A stretch of 64,000 bases of DNA from Anopheles merus (taxonomy: Eukaryota; Arthropoda; Insecta; Diptera; Culicidae). A program made the position numbers and the translations under genes. The stretch spans positions 45,478,697-45,542,696 of the forward strand of contig NC_054084.1 in the NCBI RefSeq assembly GCF_017562075.2. Reading direction: 5' to 3'. A model generated the notes under the pieces. The model did not search any database. It had not been told where the DNA came from and saw only the letters and a list, made by a program, of their open reading frames with translations. This document shows, in pieces, positions 24,297 through 37,087 of the stretch; the first letter of the stretch is position 1; every line of letters begins with the position of its first letter.

Positions 24297-27200
24297 ACTA
24301 TCACACTCACATGTAAAAGAACTCATTTACTCAATGTATTTTGTACCCTGTGCTCCTACCGTGTGGCATGTTGTAATCGATTGTCCCGGAACATAAGGTC
24401 CTTTTTGAACCGTTGAATGCCGAAGCATATGCTTAAAGCGTAGAACGGCAGCGATATGCGTGATGATTATGATTTTTCCTCAACCATTATCGTGCACCTG
24501 TGAATCGGTGATAAACAATGTGGTGTTTCAGGGCTCGCATTAGAATCACACCGTACGTACACAACCGTACGGGTTGAGCCATAGAGCCACCCTAATTTAT
24601 TGCTTCCATTTGACGACAAGGAGAAAGGTTTGTGGCAGTAAAGCATTTAACAATCTTCGTACGATTTCATCATCTCGTTGCACTACGTACAATAATGTAC
24701 GTCGTCGCCAGTACATAGTACAAATATCCACCAGGAACGAAAAATGAAGCTTGTTGTAATTAAGAGTGCCGGTATATATGTACGTTACTCTAATGGATGG
24801 TTCAGCAAAGCCCCTGTTCTGTGCTTTAATACACATTCTATCAAACCGTACACCAGAAACGTTTGTAAGCATACTCCCAAAACGATTTCAATGCTCGTTG
24901 TTTCAGCGCAACCAAATATAATTAAACATTCCTTAGGTACTTGATTTACGGATATGGATTTTCTAGCAAAAAAGAAAAGTACGGTTGGGATTCAAAATGA
25001 TTTATTCCATTCGAAGCTTGGGATTGTAATGAATTAAATATTAAGAAGAAAGTTAGCCTGGATGGATGGAGGTTTAGGCGCCAACAAGGATGGTGGGATG
25101 GAGGGTTTCGTTAACACTAACTAACAACCTGATTATTTGCGCCTAAATGTATGCATTTCGCAATGTCAAACTGAACTAGAGCGCTTCCTGGGTGAACAAG
25201 TAAGATATATAATTAGGTTAAGGAAAAGCATTAAAGAACAATTTGTAAACATTGTAAAATTATAAGAGAAGTTAAGCTGTGTGGACGTATACCTAAATTA
25301 AGTGCTTGAAGCATCCAACAACTGCTGTAGGCCATTATAATATGTATGAGCAATTTTTATTATTGGATAGCGACGACCAATTCTACGGCCAATATAGTTT
25401 ATCACATACATATACGCAGTGCGGCGGTCTGGTGGTTTATTCAATAGATGTTTCGGCTTCTACAATCTATTCTACAATAGATACAACCGGTTCCTAGATA
25501 GGGTCGGATAGAATCGATTCCCAACCAGAACATCCCCCTCCTTCTAGCAAGAACTGAATAACCGGATAGTACTAATGAGTTTCGAAAGCCTACCTAGCAT
25601 AGGTCACGTAGGTTGTTACGCCAAAGGTAAAGGAAATTATACGTAATGCCTATAACATTTTTTACTACACGTCTCCATGTCTGAAATCAATGTTACAAAA
25701 TTATGTCTCTTCTGGCTCACAAACAAGGATAAATCGCATCCGCTAAATACGGTTTTTGAATAGATGGTTTTAAAAACTTTTTCAATTCAATCCCAAAACT
25801 GCCATAATCCAGTTAAAACACAACTCCCTCCTATTGTTATCGCGTTTTGGGCCGTGTTTGTTTCAAAGCACATTAAACCCTCCGGAAGGATTTATTTCGA
25901 CGCAAAGAGTTCCGGTGCCGAGGTGCTGTTGTGTGGTAAGGGGTAAGATATCATCGTCGTCGTCATGGCGAACAAAAGGCTATCATCATGATCTACGACT
26001 TACCACAACCACCTCACCCACTTGCCCAGACTCAACTATCATTAATGCTAAAGGATAACAACCGTCCAACCAATACTAACGTAAATTTTATGTGCTGAGG
26101 CAAAAAAAAACATATTACCACGCACCAACCAGCTCCTGTGGTTTTTGCGGTACCACTGGTTTGTATTTTCCCCGAAAACGGAAACACGAGGTGGCTGTGT
26201 TTGAATTAGCTTGAGCACATTATTGGTGCTATCTAATTAAATGCTCACACCTCAACGGGGCGGAAGCTATTACCTAAACAAGTAGCACAAACCCCGTACT
26301 AGTCCCCGTGGTGAATGGGTACAAACGTACAAGCTGTTTGAGTCATTGCATCCCATCGGCATTATGTGTGTGGTTTCGCGACCCTCCGCTACATGCGGAA
26401 AATGCACGAATAGATCGGAACATTGCATGGTGGAAATCTCGAAAGACCATGTAAGCTTATTTTATAACGATTGGAAACCCCTCCTCCCCAGTGTTTCGAT
26501 CGATGTGCGCTAGGTACGGAAAATTTGCAGCTTTTCCTGAGCGTTCGCCAGTCCGGATGGCGGATGATGATGGTACAGGGAATACCGATAAACCCCCCGT
26601 TGAGACTTATACAAATGTCGAATGGGCGATAGGTTGGAATTATCGAGAGATGTAGCGATGGCCGCATACATGTGGTTATTTTGGCAATCGGGAACAATTA
26701 GCACATCAACATGATTCAACCACCGGTGTCGCTTTGAAGTAATTTAATCGACAGTTTAATTGGTGGACGGAGTCTAAAAAAATATGAAAATACTGTCGTA
26801 ATTCATGCTAACTACTACGGAGCATTGTAATGCATGTAAGCGTACAATTTACACACAGACTCTGGAAAGTATACACTGGTTATGCGTTTTAAAAGAATCG
26901 CTTAACAATATATTTGAAAATTGTGCTACCTAACACCATTTATTGAAAGAATGATATTAGAACAACTTATATATATGATCTGATCTTTTATGAGCTCAGA
27001 TCCCTCGGCAGCCTTACTAAGCGCCTGAAGGTACGCAATACGATAATACACATTTTTCAAAAAGAATTTTGGTAGAATTTAATTAAACATGAAATAATTG
27101 CCAGTGCCAGTTATTAGTTATCAAATTCGAAAAGTGCTAAATTACACAAGTAATCTTGTTACGGATTATTACGTTTAGCTTAGACCGGACATATGAACCA

Positions 27201-30200
27201 TCCATCGTGAATGAAATATTCAACGAATAAGCACACGTGCTAATGGGTCGTTTATTATCTCGTTCGCACGATGCTCCCTTTCGTTGCAAATTTTAATCAA
27301 CATTTGCATGATTTAACATTATCCGGTGGGATTGTCACACATAAAAAAGCCGCTCTAATTTATAGATTAATATACATTGGGTCCAACAGGGCTTACACAT
27401 TCACCTCATATATCATGCAAAACTTTCCATGCGGTAGAATATTGTTGACACGAAGGAAGGAAAATTGTATTCCATTCATCCATTCAGCCAAAAAGCTAAA
27501 GCATGTAAATGAGCTCCACCGTAAACTCGTTTACATACAAAACGATATGGAAAAAATCATATCATATCATAGAGCGAAAGAATAAAAACTCCGAAACATG
27601 GATTTCTAAACAAACAGGACGACGATAAACCACCATTCGAAGACTGTTGCTAGGTCGGATGGGGGGAAGCGTTTGTAATCTTCATCAGCCAAAAGCTACC
27701 ATCTTTTCGATCGAGATGGAATGGAGATGGAAACCATGCTCCGGCCGACCAACAACTACTGGCAGATATTTCATGACAAATCCTAACCAAACCAGAGTAC
27801 ACAGACGAAATGGTCTGCTTCAGCAGCTTCGTCGTTCACCCAAGAGGGGATTTGTGGACTACTCTATATGAGGCATAAAATCACGCCCTGTTCACCCGCC
27901 AACCCAAAACACCTCCCAAAAAACTGACCTGAAGCTCTGTAAGGGAGGCACGTCAAAACAGAGGGCATATTTTTCTAAATCTGCTTCTTCTTTACAAAAC
28001 ACAAAAAAAAAACAAACACAAGTTTGTCGTGAAAAGGGCATGGAAAGGATTTTCCGACTTTTGCTGCCACTCTCCAGAATAAAATGACCAAGGCGGACAG
28101 TGACGGCAAGGAGGAAAGAAGATAAGGGTAAGATTTGCAGCTGCAAAAGAAATAATCATACCGGCGGTGGCAGTGAGGCATAAGATCTGATTAAATAAAA
28201 GCCAATGCCGTTTCGTTTGCCCGACTTTTGTGGCTTTCCATCGATGTCCGTTGCGGGAGGGACGAATAAAATCTATTTATACTGCGGTTGGTAAACATTC
28301 GTCTCGGTCACTAACAGGCAGGCAGCAAAGTATATAAGTTGGGCACGTAGCACTTGCTGGGTTGTGTTGAAGTTTTTGGTAAAGCTTTTAAAAATTATAA
28401 GATTCAGGATCATTCAGCGGGAGGAAAACTGCGCAAGTTGTATAGCGCCTCAACGATTACAAGTGCAATTTCTCTCACTTCATGTGCTTTTCGCATCGAC
28501 AGTCGCGGACCAAAAACAATCATAGCTATTGGATTGTTTTCATTAATTTTATTTACTAAATAGAATTACTTTACTAGAACAACATGTTAATTGTCAGTTA
28601 ATAATAAGATTAATAATAAGAAACAAAATTAAGATGCCAAAAACAGCAAAACACAACTTAGAGTAATCTAATGAGCTCAGAATAGTGCTCTCTATCACTT
28701 TTAATTATTATTTGGTAAATGTTTATAAGAAACTGATGCATTTAAAATAAATATTGCAATTACAACAAAATCACTACAAACTACTGCAACACAGCATTTA
28801 ACTGTTACCCTAAATGATAATCTAGCATGGAATTCGCTGTAGTCGAAGTATGTAAACATAGATGTAACACTCTTTTTGCAGCTCACTGTTTGTTGGTAAA
28901 ATCGCCATTTTTATACGGCAATGTACATTGCAATGCAACCGCCAAAAAGACTACGATGCAAACCAACTATATACAACTAGCATTAAATGTGCATCCTGGG
29001 CTAATGGGAAGCTTTCTTGTGCATTTGGGAATAAGAACGTAAACTTTGAAGGCTTTTACAGAAACACCACTTAGAGGTGGCTGTTAGTTCCGCACATAGA
29101 GTTGAATGTTTTTCATTTATGGTTTTTTTGAAGCAAGGAGTAAATTCGTTTTGCTTTCTGTTTGGAACAACTTAAACCATGATATTAAAGTTAATTCATC
29201 TGTTTAAAAAGCGAATGTAGTAAAAATGGTTTAAACACCTTTTAATTTTGGCTGTAGCCAGGCTCTAACTTTCAAACTCTTGAAATAATTATAAGCAATT
29301 ACAGCATACACCGTTAGGAAAAGCATATATTATTCCGTAGTGCATCGCTTCCCGCCAGTTATGTTGGCTTTCTAGCTAGACGTCCCTTTCCCACTGCTAT
29401 GAAGTTTACACAGAAAACACTTAGCTTTCTGGCGTTGGACCATACACTGATCAATTAAGTGCTGATCTCGTTTGTCATGAACTTGGTTCCATGGCGTCTC
29501 GAAGGAATTTAACACTTGCAAAATGTGTTTCTACCAACGGGCCAGTACACATCTCGAACTAGGCTGACTGTTGAACGAACGAATTTTGAGTAGCCTACGG
29601 GTGTGTGCACCATCTTCCGCGTGCTGAAGCAAGCTTGTGCCAATTTAAAGTTTTCGGACCAACATTCCCAACCGCTGCAATCCTTTTACTGCTGTTGAGT
29701 GGATTTTTCAAGAACCAATTTGTGATGCTTCTGCAAATGTTTGCCCATACCGTCGTTATTGTACGGTGGAAGACAGCTTCGTCAACCCGCTGTGCGACGG
29801 ATAAATATTGAATTAGATTACCTTGTTTGTAGTGGACACGGTCTAACTGTCTCGCAGGCCGGCTAGCATCCAACGACCGTCCCTGGTGCTATCTACACTA
29901 TTGCTGGAGTGTCCGTTCCTTCGGTCGTTTTGAACACAGTAACACGTTTACCATCGAAGGAAACGACTGCATATTTCCTATTATCTGCAGCAAATGGCAA
30001 CCGACAACCACGCTCTGTGGAAGGTGGACTAATTTGCTAAACTGTTTTAAAAAGGATGCTTTCGTTCGACAGTACGCTGGACGTAGCAAACGGATCCCGA
30101 GATGAGCGGGAGGTTGTTAACGCGTCAGGGAGAAGAGGAAAGGGGCGGCTCGTTTTAGGGCTAAATCTAATTTATAATGCCCAACAATGTTGCTATTATT

Positions 30201-33200
30201 TTGAAACCCCTTGTTGCTCGTCTCACACCACACCACGACCCGCATTACACCTCGGCAGACATCCGGAATGGAAGGTGGAATTTTGCTGACCGGCAGAAAA
30301 GACACACACGCACAAATTCACATACCAAATGGTTTCTCCTGCCCGGACATACACACAAAAAAGGACACCGCAATGGGCGCAATGCTAAATATTTTAACTG
30401 AAATAATCATTTTAATTAGCCGCACATGCCGTTTGCCACGAGTGAACTGTAACGGAAAAATGGATAAACTCTGTGGTCACTTCATTTATATATCTCATAC
30501 CACCCACATCCCCGCTGCTAGATGAGTTTCCCGTCTTTTATCGCAACCCCTCTTCTGCATTGATTATTCTACGGAGTGTTGTTTTATAATTCGATTAAAG
30601 TTCATACCGTCGGCCACCGCAGCGCGTTTTACAGAGCGCGCTTACTGCGCCGTGGCGTTTGGTGGTAAAATTATCCGTTGAAAAATCGACAGTCGCATAG
30701 CGGAAGGCGAAAAATAAGGAAGTTTTAAGAAAATAAACCATCATCCAGAGCGATCGTCATCAGCAAAAACCACAATAAGAAAAATAGAGGAATCAAACAA
30801 CGAGGCGAGAGAGATAGAGAGAGTTAGTGAAATCATCATATATCGAGGAGAAAGCAAATTTACACAAATCATTTGAGATACGCTGTGGACAAGACGCCTT
30901 TGCTCCAATTGCACATACATATGGTTGCGAAAGTAAATATAACACTAAATTCGAATGCAGCGATTTAGTTTTTACATTTCCCATATAAGCTAGGAAATTC
31001 CCTAATTTAAATTCTATAAAACGATACATTCGATTAACTGCAACTGAGATTCTTTTTTTTTTTTGGTTTTATCATAACAATTACATGTTTACCGAATATG
31101 ATACTTAGTAAGATTTGTGCGAGGTATAATCCACATGTTTTAGAGATGCTTTTTACAAAATAAATATAACAAAATATTACTTTTCTATTTAATAATATTT
31201 TCTCACGAACTCAAAAGCTGTTCATCTGAAAGTATAATGTATGAAAAATTACACAAATATTAGTTTATCTAACTAAAAACCAATTATAATTACAGGATTT
31301 CCCACGATGTATTGGTTGGTTCTCAATTATTTTTTTTTTTTGAGCTTGTCTTACGATTTATACATCGGATCCCAAACATTTTTAGTTCGTTCCCACTATT
31401 TATTAGTTTCGACCAATTGGAAATCAATACAACCGAATCAACATATTCTGGTAAAAGACCAAAAAATCGACCAAAAAGTTTACTCCAAATTTTATCCAAA
31501 ACATCTTACGTTACCAGGAATGATTAATATGCCTTCTTGTTCTGGGCGTAACGACCAACGCTCGATTGTGATGCTAAAATGGGTTATGCTTTTATACTTT
31601 ACTATGTTTATTTGTACCACGACTAGAAAATAGAAAAATTCATTGCTAGGAGGAACCACGATGGGACGGTCTAGATGGGTATCAAACAACGGCCGACCTA
31701 TACGTGAGCTGGCGCTTCTACTGTTGGGGCAAACAGATGCTTTTTTAATCAGAAGTATTTACTGAATTTATTGAAAAAAAAAATAGTAAACCCTCCCTCC
31801 CTGCTAATAAAGTTGAATAATATAACAAAAAGTGAGTTAACAAGAATACCAATTGGATTACAAATAATACTTTGTTTACTCAACTGACGTTTTCACAAGT
31901 ACAGAAGTTTACAGAAGATGCAAGCTGCCTTTCCTAAATGCGTCATGGTATACGAAAAATAGATAAACCCATACCCCAATTAGTTTAGCTAAAAAAGTTT
32001 AAAACATTACAAACTTCATCTTAAATCCAAAGTAAAGCAATGCTCATGGTTGAATATAAAAAAGACCCTACTGCTTCTATCGAGGGTTTATTGTGATGGC
32101 CCATATTTTTAATTAAGAAAAAATATGGCATAATTGTACATTAAAGTGTAAAAGGTTAGCTGTAAACCTAAAGCTGAATGAAAGCTACTTGGCATTTAAA
32201 AATGTTCCAATGAGAAACAAATTTAGGGAAAGTCCACAAAACGAAAATGTTATCATAATTTACTTACAAATCAGCACTGACTAATGAAATGACTAATGAC
32301 TGAAAAATCGCATGTTAATTGGATTCTAGAAACTATGGATATCGGGTAATGTTTCAATTATGATGTTAAGAGAACTTGCGTTAAAATATATAAGACTGAA
32401 TTGAGGTATGTATACCTGTGATTATGCGGAAAGTTTTTTCCCATATATAATTTGTACGATAAGTAAATTAGTTGGTTCCAACGCGATGAACACTGCTAGA
32501 ACAAAGTTAGAAAACATTTTTCGTTACCAATTAACCGTAATTAACCTTAACACTCCTATTAAATATTTTAACAAATCTTTCGTTCGTTAATGAGAATATA
32601 CTCTAGTACTTTGAGTGCATTATGACATGTCTCGTACTAGCAGCAACTAAATATTAATCCATTCTCAATATAAAACTGTTGATTTTATGAGCGATTAACA
32701 AATAAAAATACAAAAAAAAAGGTTCCGTCAAAGATGCTATTTTTTGTATTTTCTCTTCAACGTATCAATATTGCAAAGGGAATATATTACGCAAATTAAG
32801 TTACTTGTTTTGCTAGAGGTTGTTCCTTAACCGGGCTTATAGTGATGCATTTAGACATTTAGACAGAGAGGGATCTACTGGGAAGATCTACTGTATGTTT
32901 TACCAAATTTTGAGATAAAACTCTAAAAATAAATCTAAATATGTATCTAAAAGAAGTTAGATCAGAACGAGATGATTCCAAAATATGCATGTTTAGAAAG
33001 GTAAGTGTATATCTGTTTAATACATTTCAGGGATGGTAAGCAACATATTAAAGAAAAACGGGGCAATATGGGTATGTGTTATCAATACTTCTTTGAATTC
33101 ATGACTAAGAACATTCATTATTATATTATTTTTTTTTACCTATGACTTGAATCTAAACGTCTTGCAATATATACGTCTAAAACCACATTAATATAAAAAA

Positions 33201-34629
33201 GAATTACAAAAAGTAGATGTTTCGACACGAAACATGTAACGTCACAACATTGGGTCAATATGGGCCACAAAAACAGCGCTGTACACATAGTTTTTCAGAG
33301 GTTCTCATAATTTTGGGACACTTTACTGACCTCTTCTAAAGCCCTTTTTATACGATACAAGCATCCAAAACGGATGGTTTTGCGCTGTGCCCGTCTGTTA
33401 TTTTTAGTGGACAAATACAACAACACCATAGCCTCATTAAGCGTCATTTGTCAAAACCTTCAAAATATCTTTCGGTAAGCACTGCAACCTTTTAAGGAAC
33501 ACGGAACACATAGCTTTAAAACACATTTGCCCAAATATATTGAGCGCATATATTTTGTAGAAATTGTTCTAAGCTTTTTCATCTTATATATTGAAATCTT
33601 ATCCTAGATATGCCTGTTGCAAATTTAATCTAGATTGTGAGGCGAAACAATGCACAAAATTTATTGTAAATAGGTTTTTATTAAAAAAAACTTTGGCAGA
33701 CCACGGTTACGTCTTTCAACTCCCCGGTACACAGGTTGGAGTTAAGACCACTTGTCCAAAGGAGCTGTAGCTGTCCTTTATTCGTATTCGTCTTTAATTT
33801 TCTTCAAGAATTGGTTGCACACGCCCCCTACCGTCCCCTACGCGGACACAAGCCGGCCTTCGAGAATTATTCAGTACCAGTCCAACTGGATAATCACAAG
33901 TCCTTGCTTCGGGGGGACGGTCCATTATAGATATGAACCCACGACGGGCATGTTTTTAGTCTTGCGTGTTGATGACTGTACCACGGGACCGCCTCGTAGT
34001 AATGGGTGATATAAAATAACCAGGTCTGATGGAATACTCCAATAAATTCGTTTCGAGCCTGGAAGTTTATCTCACCTGTGTGATAATATTTAAATAAAGG
34101 GTGCCCATTTTGCCCCGTATGTCCATCTTACTCCCTTCTGTTCTCTAACACCTACCAACACAATCGTCCGACAGCTGTACGCGCGTTATCATTTTATCTG
34201 GCCGCTCAAGTGTCGTGGTACGATGATTAATAATGGATAGAAAGAAAAATAACTGTCGATTTCGGGCCCAATCGCCAGGCCAGGCACGAAAGATAACCAC
34301 AGCAATTTGAGTTTGTGTGGCGGCGCTATTCGTGGACTACAAAGCATGCCTAAAACCATTTGTACATCTCACCCACCCCAGGCACCATATTGCGCTGGGT
34401 GGCTGAATATTGCTTCTTGTTGCGGCACGTTTTCTTTTATTGCCATGCATATTGCCGGAACCGAACGCAGCATGCCATACGTGCGTACATAAAACAGCCC
34501 ATAACCTACCTCTTTGATCTGGGGAAACTTCTTCTTCGTCTCCAGCGAAAGATTGCGAAAATCGTTCTGCAGCACCTCGAGAAACTTTTGTGCCGCCTCG
34601 GTGTCGGTCGTACCGCTGACGAACGACAT
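14383..34629 (-). CDS. MON2: MON2 homolog (DOP1-MON2 trafficking factor), 8 exons
   Basis: MON2 is a large peripheral Golgi/endosomal protein related to Sec7-family BIG/GBF ArfGEFs but lacking the Sec7 domain. It works with DOP1 in endosome-to-Golgi trafficking. Exons in transcript order are 34510-34629, 18079-20943, 16867-17292, 16020-16777, 15527-15946, 14860-15351, 14699-14781 and 14383-14630, giving 1803 aa (human about 1717). Exon 1 encodes MSFVSGTTDTEAAQ...KKKFPQIKE. DCB-type sequence follows (VTLLLTTNTVVHGETL, LCFRLHFTKD), then GMTEMTRTFGLELLESVL, LKERVC.LVIKLFSPNIK, SLFAVAKLLETGLVNL, RPAVRKSAGQTLFSTI, NILIHHSRNTA.KQWAET and LREEFAKTCFETLLQFS. All match the animal family. A Gly/Ser-rich insert near residues 390-420 is a length-variable addition. 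Intron 1 is 13.6 kb and intron 2 contains a transposon; the rest are 68-280 nt or so. Confidence 0.95.
17390..18050. mobile_element. Non-autonomous hAT-like element in MON2 intron 2
   Basis: The 661-bp element has perfect 11-bp terminal inverted repeats, TAGTGATGGGA at 17390-17400 and TCCCATCACTA at 18040-18050. It is flanked by a perfect 8-bp target duplication, GTACAAAG, at 17382-17389 and 18051-18058. An 8-bp duplication and this terminal sequence fit the hAT superfamily. There is no transposase frame. The interior is mainly degenerate copies of GGAATCGG/CCGATTCC and TTCCGGAATC in both halves, around a unique centre at about 17640-17755. The perfect duplication suggests a fairly recent insertion. 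Confidence 0.9.
22165..22460 (+). mobile_element. Degenerate non-LTR retrotransposon (RT C-terminal part)
   Basis: Conceptual translation gives an interrupted match to the end of a Jockey/CR1-type reverse transcriptase: LVKHMACKFFNPHCLKALFC, SLVRPVLEYCSVM then a stop, a frameshift, and RIEQVQMAFTRFTTSRLLGG followed by LPDYESRC. The SLVRPxLEYCSVxW and RIExVQxxFTRF patterns are typical of these elements. It is a dead fragment with at least one stop and one frameshift. Confidence 0.75.
22461..22506. repeat. (TAA)n microsatellite
   Basis: About fifteen uninterrupted TAA units separate the two retrotransposon-derived fragments and could be the A-rich 3' tail of the first element. Confidence 0.95.
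22510..22645 (+). mobile_element. Second non-LTR retrotransposon fragment
   Basis: The frame reads VVQRIKLTILQWAGYVIRM then SDDPARKVLLGRPQGHR. This resembles the RRxLRWxGHVxRMxxDRxPKRVL...GRPxGxR motif found after the reverse transcriptase in several non-LTR elements. It is a short degenerate piece, perhaps from a different family than the preceding fragment. Confidence 0.6.
23173..23219. repeat. (GA)n-rich microsatellite
   Basis: Imperfect GA/GGGA repeats of about 45 bp lie inside MON2 intron 1. Confidence 0.9.
24232..24292. repeat. (CA)n microsatellite
   Basis: About thirty uninterrupted CA units. It is likely to vary in length between individuals. Confidence 0.97.
33861..33996 (-). mobile_element. 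SINE200-like tRNA-derived SINE fragment
   Basis: On the minus strand it reads GTGGTACAGTCATCAAC, then ACATGCCCGTCGTGGGTTCA (B box), then AATGGACCGTCCC. This matches the copy at 58945-59171 over about 130 bp but is clearly diverged. The A box is GGTACAGTC-like. It lies in MON2 intron 1. Confidence 0.7.
34510..34629 (-). CDS. MON2: MON2 first coding exon
   Basis: This isolated 40-codon exon starts MSFVSGTTDTEAAQKFLEV and ends KKKFPQIKE at a GTAGGT donor. It aligns with the extreme N-terminus of vertebrate MON2 (LEC KKKFPPVKE). It ends in phase 0, and the acceptor at 20944 begins in phase 0 with SCEEAILKLKSAG. The start is the first methionine that fits the family; an upstream in-frame ATG would add 15 residues without support. 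Confidence 0.9.
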
Positions 34630-35578
34630 TCTGAGGCGTGTGAACTGGGAGCCGCGCGGCCACGAATGAATCACCCCCTTCCGCGGCTAGTGCAGCTAAT
34701 CCCTTCCCCGCGAACCGCGAACGTTGACGAAATGGGGCGATTCTCCAGCGGATGATACTATTGGTTGCTGCTATCCAATATTGCACTTTTTCCACTGCAC
34801 TATTGACTTACTACACACCCTTACGTAAGGTAGGTTTCCCAACACTTCACTTTTGCTTGACTATAGTGCACTTACTCCACCCTCCTCTCTCTCTCTCTCT
34901 CTATCTCTACTTCGATTTCACTCTTGATTGGGGGAGGGGATCAAAATTTGTGATTATTATTGCGCTGGTTATTATTATCCAACCTTGGAACTGTGCGGGT
35001 TAACCTTCTTCACATGGCAGCATCTTTCAACTTCCACACAAACCCTCGATCACGCCACCACACGAAACACATGAAAGTTTTTCATTCATTCATTCTTTCC
35101 ATGGGCCACGTCGGACGGCCGCTTACTTTCTTAGTAGGCTCCTTTTGCACCAAACGTAAAGCACATCCGGAAACACACTATTGCACAAGCAAATTGTTGT
35201 TCCAGCAATTTAACACCCTGGAGATCGACACTGTATCGGGCCTATTGTAGTATTACTTCCGACGAAGGACACGGATGTGGATGCACCGATACGTTTACGT
35301 TGCACACAGAGATGGTGATTCCCCGCAGTTTCACTGTGTTTAGCGTAGGTGCATGTAACCTGTAAACAGCGTTATTCAAATCAGCCACACAGGCACACAA
35401 ACACGGAAATTCTGCTATCAACACGGCATCGGGTGCGGAGCTAGAATATTTTCACTGCGCGCAGCGCCGATGGTGAATCGTCTGTGTACACATCATTTTG
35501 GTTTGCAAAGTATTTTTTTCTTCTCAGTCTCCAATATTTTGCTGTGCTGTCACGTTTGATGTCATTCGCGGGCATCAA

Positions 35579-35589
35579 CAGAGTGACCA
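35579..35589 (-). promoter_or_regulatory. Motif-1-like promoter element upstream of MON2
   Basis: The sequence CAGAGTGACCA matches the complement of the Drosophila core-promoter Motif 1 (YGGTCACACTR) at 10 of 11 positions. It is 950 bp upstream of the MON2 start codon and is followed by a cluster of CTACCGA heptamers. Motif 1 is typical of TATA-less housekeeping promoters. The use of this site is inference. Confidence 0.35.
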
Positions 35590-35705
35590 GAAATACCGAT
35601 TTATCTGTATTCCTACCGATTTTTTATATGCCTACCAATTCACAGATGACCGCCCTAAAACTACCGATTTTCCATTTATCCTACCGAAAATCAGAAATAT
35701 TTGAT

Positions 35706-36092
35706 TTTTCAGTCGTTTAAACTTAATCTGTGGCGCTTGGGATGCTGTTTTAAGGATCGCTATCCTCATTTGTTACTTATCGCGCTGATGCACGTTTGTT
35801 TGCCTGGCACTTGAAAAATGCTATATGCGTTTTGAATTCAAAATTTTATCCGTTAAAATTTAATGTTGATAATAAATAGAAAATGTCAGTTGTGGGGATT
35901 CCGAGAATTGCTCGTCAAAGAAAATCATTTAAATTTGAATTTGAATCTCGCTGTCGGCGTTTAAAGCTTACCCGACAGACAACCCAAATAGCCAGCTCGT
36001 ACTTTAAAGCTGATTTAGGGCTGTTTAACGAAAAATCGTTCCGATGTCGTACTTTCCCAAGCGCCACAGATTAAGCTTAAACGACTGGAAAA
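35706..36092. mobile_element. MITE-like inverted-repeat element
   Basis: A 37-bp arm at 35706-35742, containing CAGTCGTTTAAACTTAATCT and then GTGGCGCTTGGGA, recurs inverted at 36055-36092 with one or two differences. No target duplication is obvious. A related arm, with TGGTCGTTTAGTGGATTTGT and then GGCACTTGGG, occurs once at about 37436-37471, suggesting a family. There is no coding sequence. Confidence 0.65.
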
Positions 36093-36261
36093 TTGAATAT
36101 CCATAGGAAAAAAATGAAAGCTTCACAGCTTCATTGGTTTGATCAATAGATGGCGTATTACAACTCATCATTATATTGCTATCCTTTTCTTGCAATGTGT
36201 TTCGACAAGTTTCATCTTATAATGACCTATATAGCCTTCTAACTTTCTGAGCAAAAATCTA

Positions 36262-37087
36262 TCCCTACCCGCAAATTTCCGTTAAATGCCTTCTAATCGC
36301 CTTGTAATCGCCGGCGAATTGAAGGCGATCAGCAGTGCATTTAGCAGTAATTAAATGCCTTTGAAATATGTCAATGAAAAATTTCGCTTTTAATTTGAAA
36401 TTTGAAATTGCAACTGTCAAAAGAAATCCTTACAAGCGTCTTCAGCACTGCACTGTTGTAGTGTTCCCAGATATGAGCGTGAGATTCGATAGCATGATTT
36501 ACGTGTTATGATCTCTTGCGTTAAGCTCTGAGCTATTTCACTTTATTAAAGATGGTCTACATTATTCGGTTGTTAAAGACCAACTCATTGAAAGGTGATA
36601 ATATACCAAACTCATTTCGATAACTAAAATAAAAGGAAAAATGAGATACATATTTCTCCCATCCTGATAATGAACGGTGAACATAGTGTAATTCTTATGT
36701 TTTTTTAAAAAGGTATTATTTTAATTTCGCTTCACATAAATTTTGTTTAAAGTAATTATAGTAAGAAAAAAATAATTTAAAAAGAAATAAACGCAGAAAA
36801 AAGATCATAAAAATCTGGATTTGAACACACGCTTTCTCGGTTCGGAACCAAAAGCGTTGTCACTGCTCTATTTGGCAGTTACATTGGTACAGGTGCAAAT
36901 TCAGTATATAAACAAGCTAAGATGGCGGTAAGCTATCTGTTCTCCTTGAATCAAAAAGTTGAAAGATTTCGAAGAGAACCCGTTACAGCCGTGAAAGTTT
37001 CGGTTGAAATCTTTATTCGCCTTCTAAGGCGACTAAGGCCTTAAATGCCTTCTGAATGCCTTCAAAGCCGTTTAATGCTGGTAGGGA
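36262..37087. mobile_element. TA-flanked MITE (826 bp)
   Basis: The element starts TCCCTACCCGCA and ends TGCTGGTAGGGA, inverse of each other at 11 of 12 positions, and both ends abut a TA dinucleotide, as expected for Tc1/mariner-type target duplication. Subterminal regions on both sides contain repeated GCCTTC/GAAGGC motifs. A tRNA-like Pol III promoter segment lies inside at about 36828-36900 (minus strand). No transposase is encoded. Confidence 0.7.
36828..36900 (-). mobile_element. tRNA-like segment (probable SINE remnant)
   Basis: On the minus strand there is an A-box-like TAGAGCAGTGACAACGC followed about 30 nt later by a B-box-like GTGTTCAAATCC, then T-rich runs. The implied T stem pairs poorly, and no clean acceptor stem forms, so this is not called a functional tRNA. 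Confidence 0.4.

Larger units (their letters stand above)
20944..34509 (-). other. MON2 intron 1 (13.6 kb)
   Basis: The intron is bounded by GTAGGT at the exon 1 side and a TAG acceptor at 20944-20946. It is AT-rich, with many short open frames that do not resemble proteins. It contains degenerate non-LTR retrotransposon fragments (22165-22645), TAA, GA and CA microsatellites and a SINE200-like copy (33861-33996). Roughly 24.3-33.8 kb shows nothing else recognisable. A regulatory role or nested noncoding genes cannot be excluded. Confidence 0.7.

Noticed and set aside
27271..27585. Open frame of 104 codons in MON2 intron 1
   Set aside because: No family match and codon composition follows the local AT bias. 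Kept out for lack of support.
31307..31633. Open frame of 108 codons in MON2 intron 1
   Set aside because: AT-rich hydrophobic translation with no start context or family match; expected by chance in this sequence.
36828..36900. Possible functional tRNA gene
   Set aside because: A and B boxes are recognisable but the T stem and acceptor stem do not pair well, so it is treated as SINE-derived.
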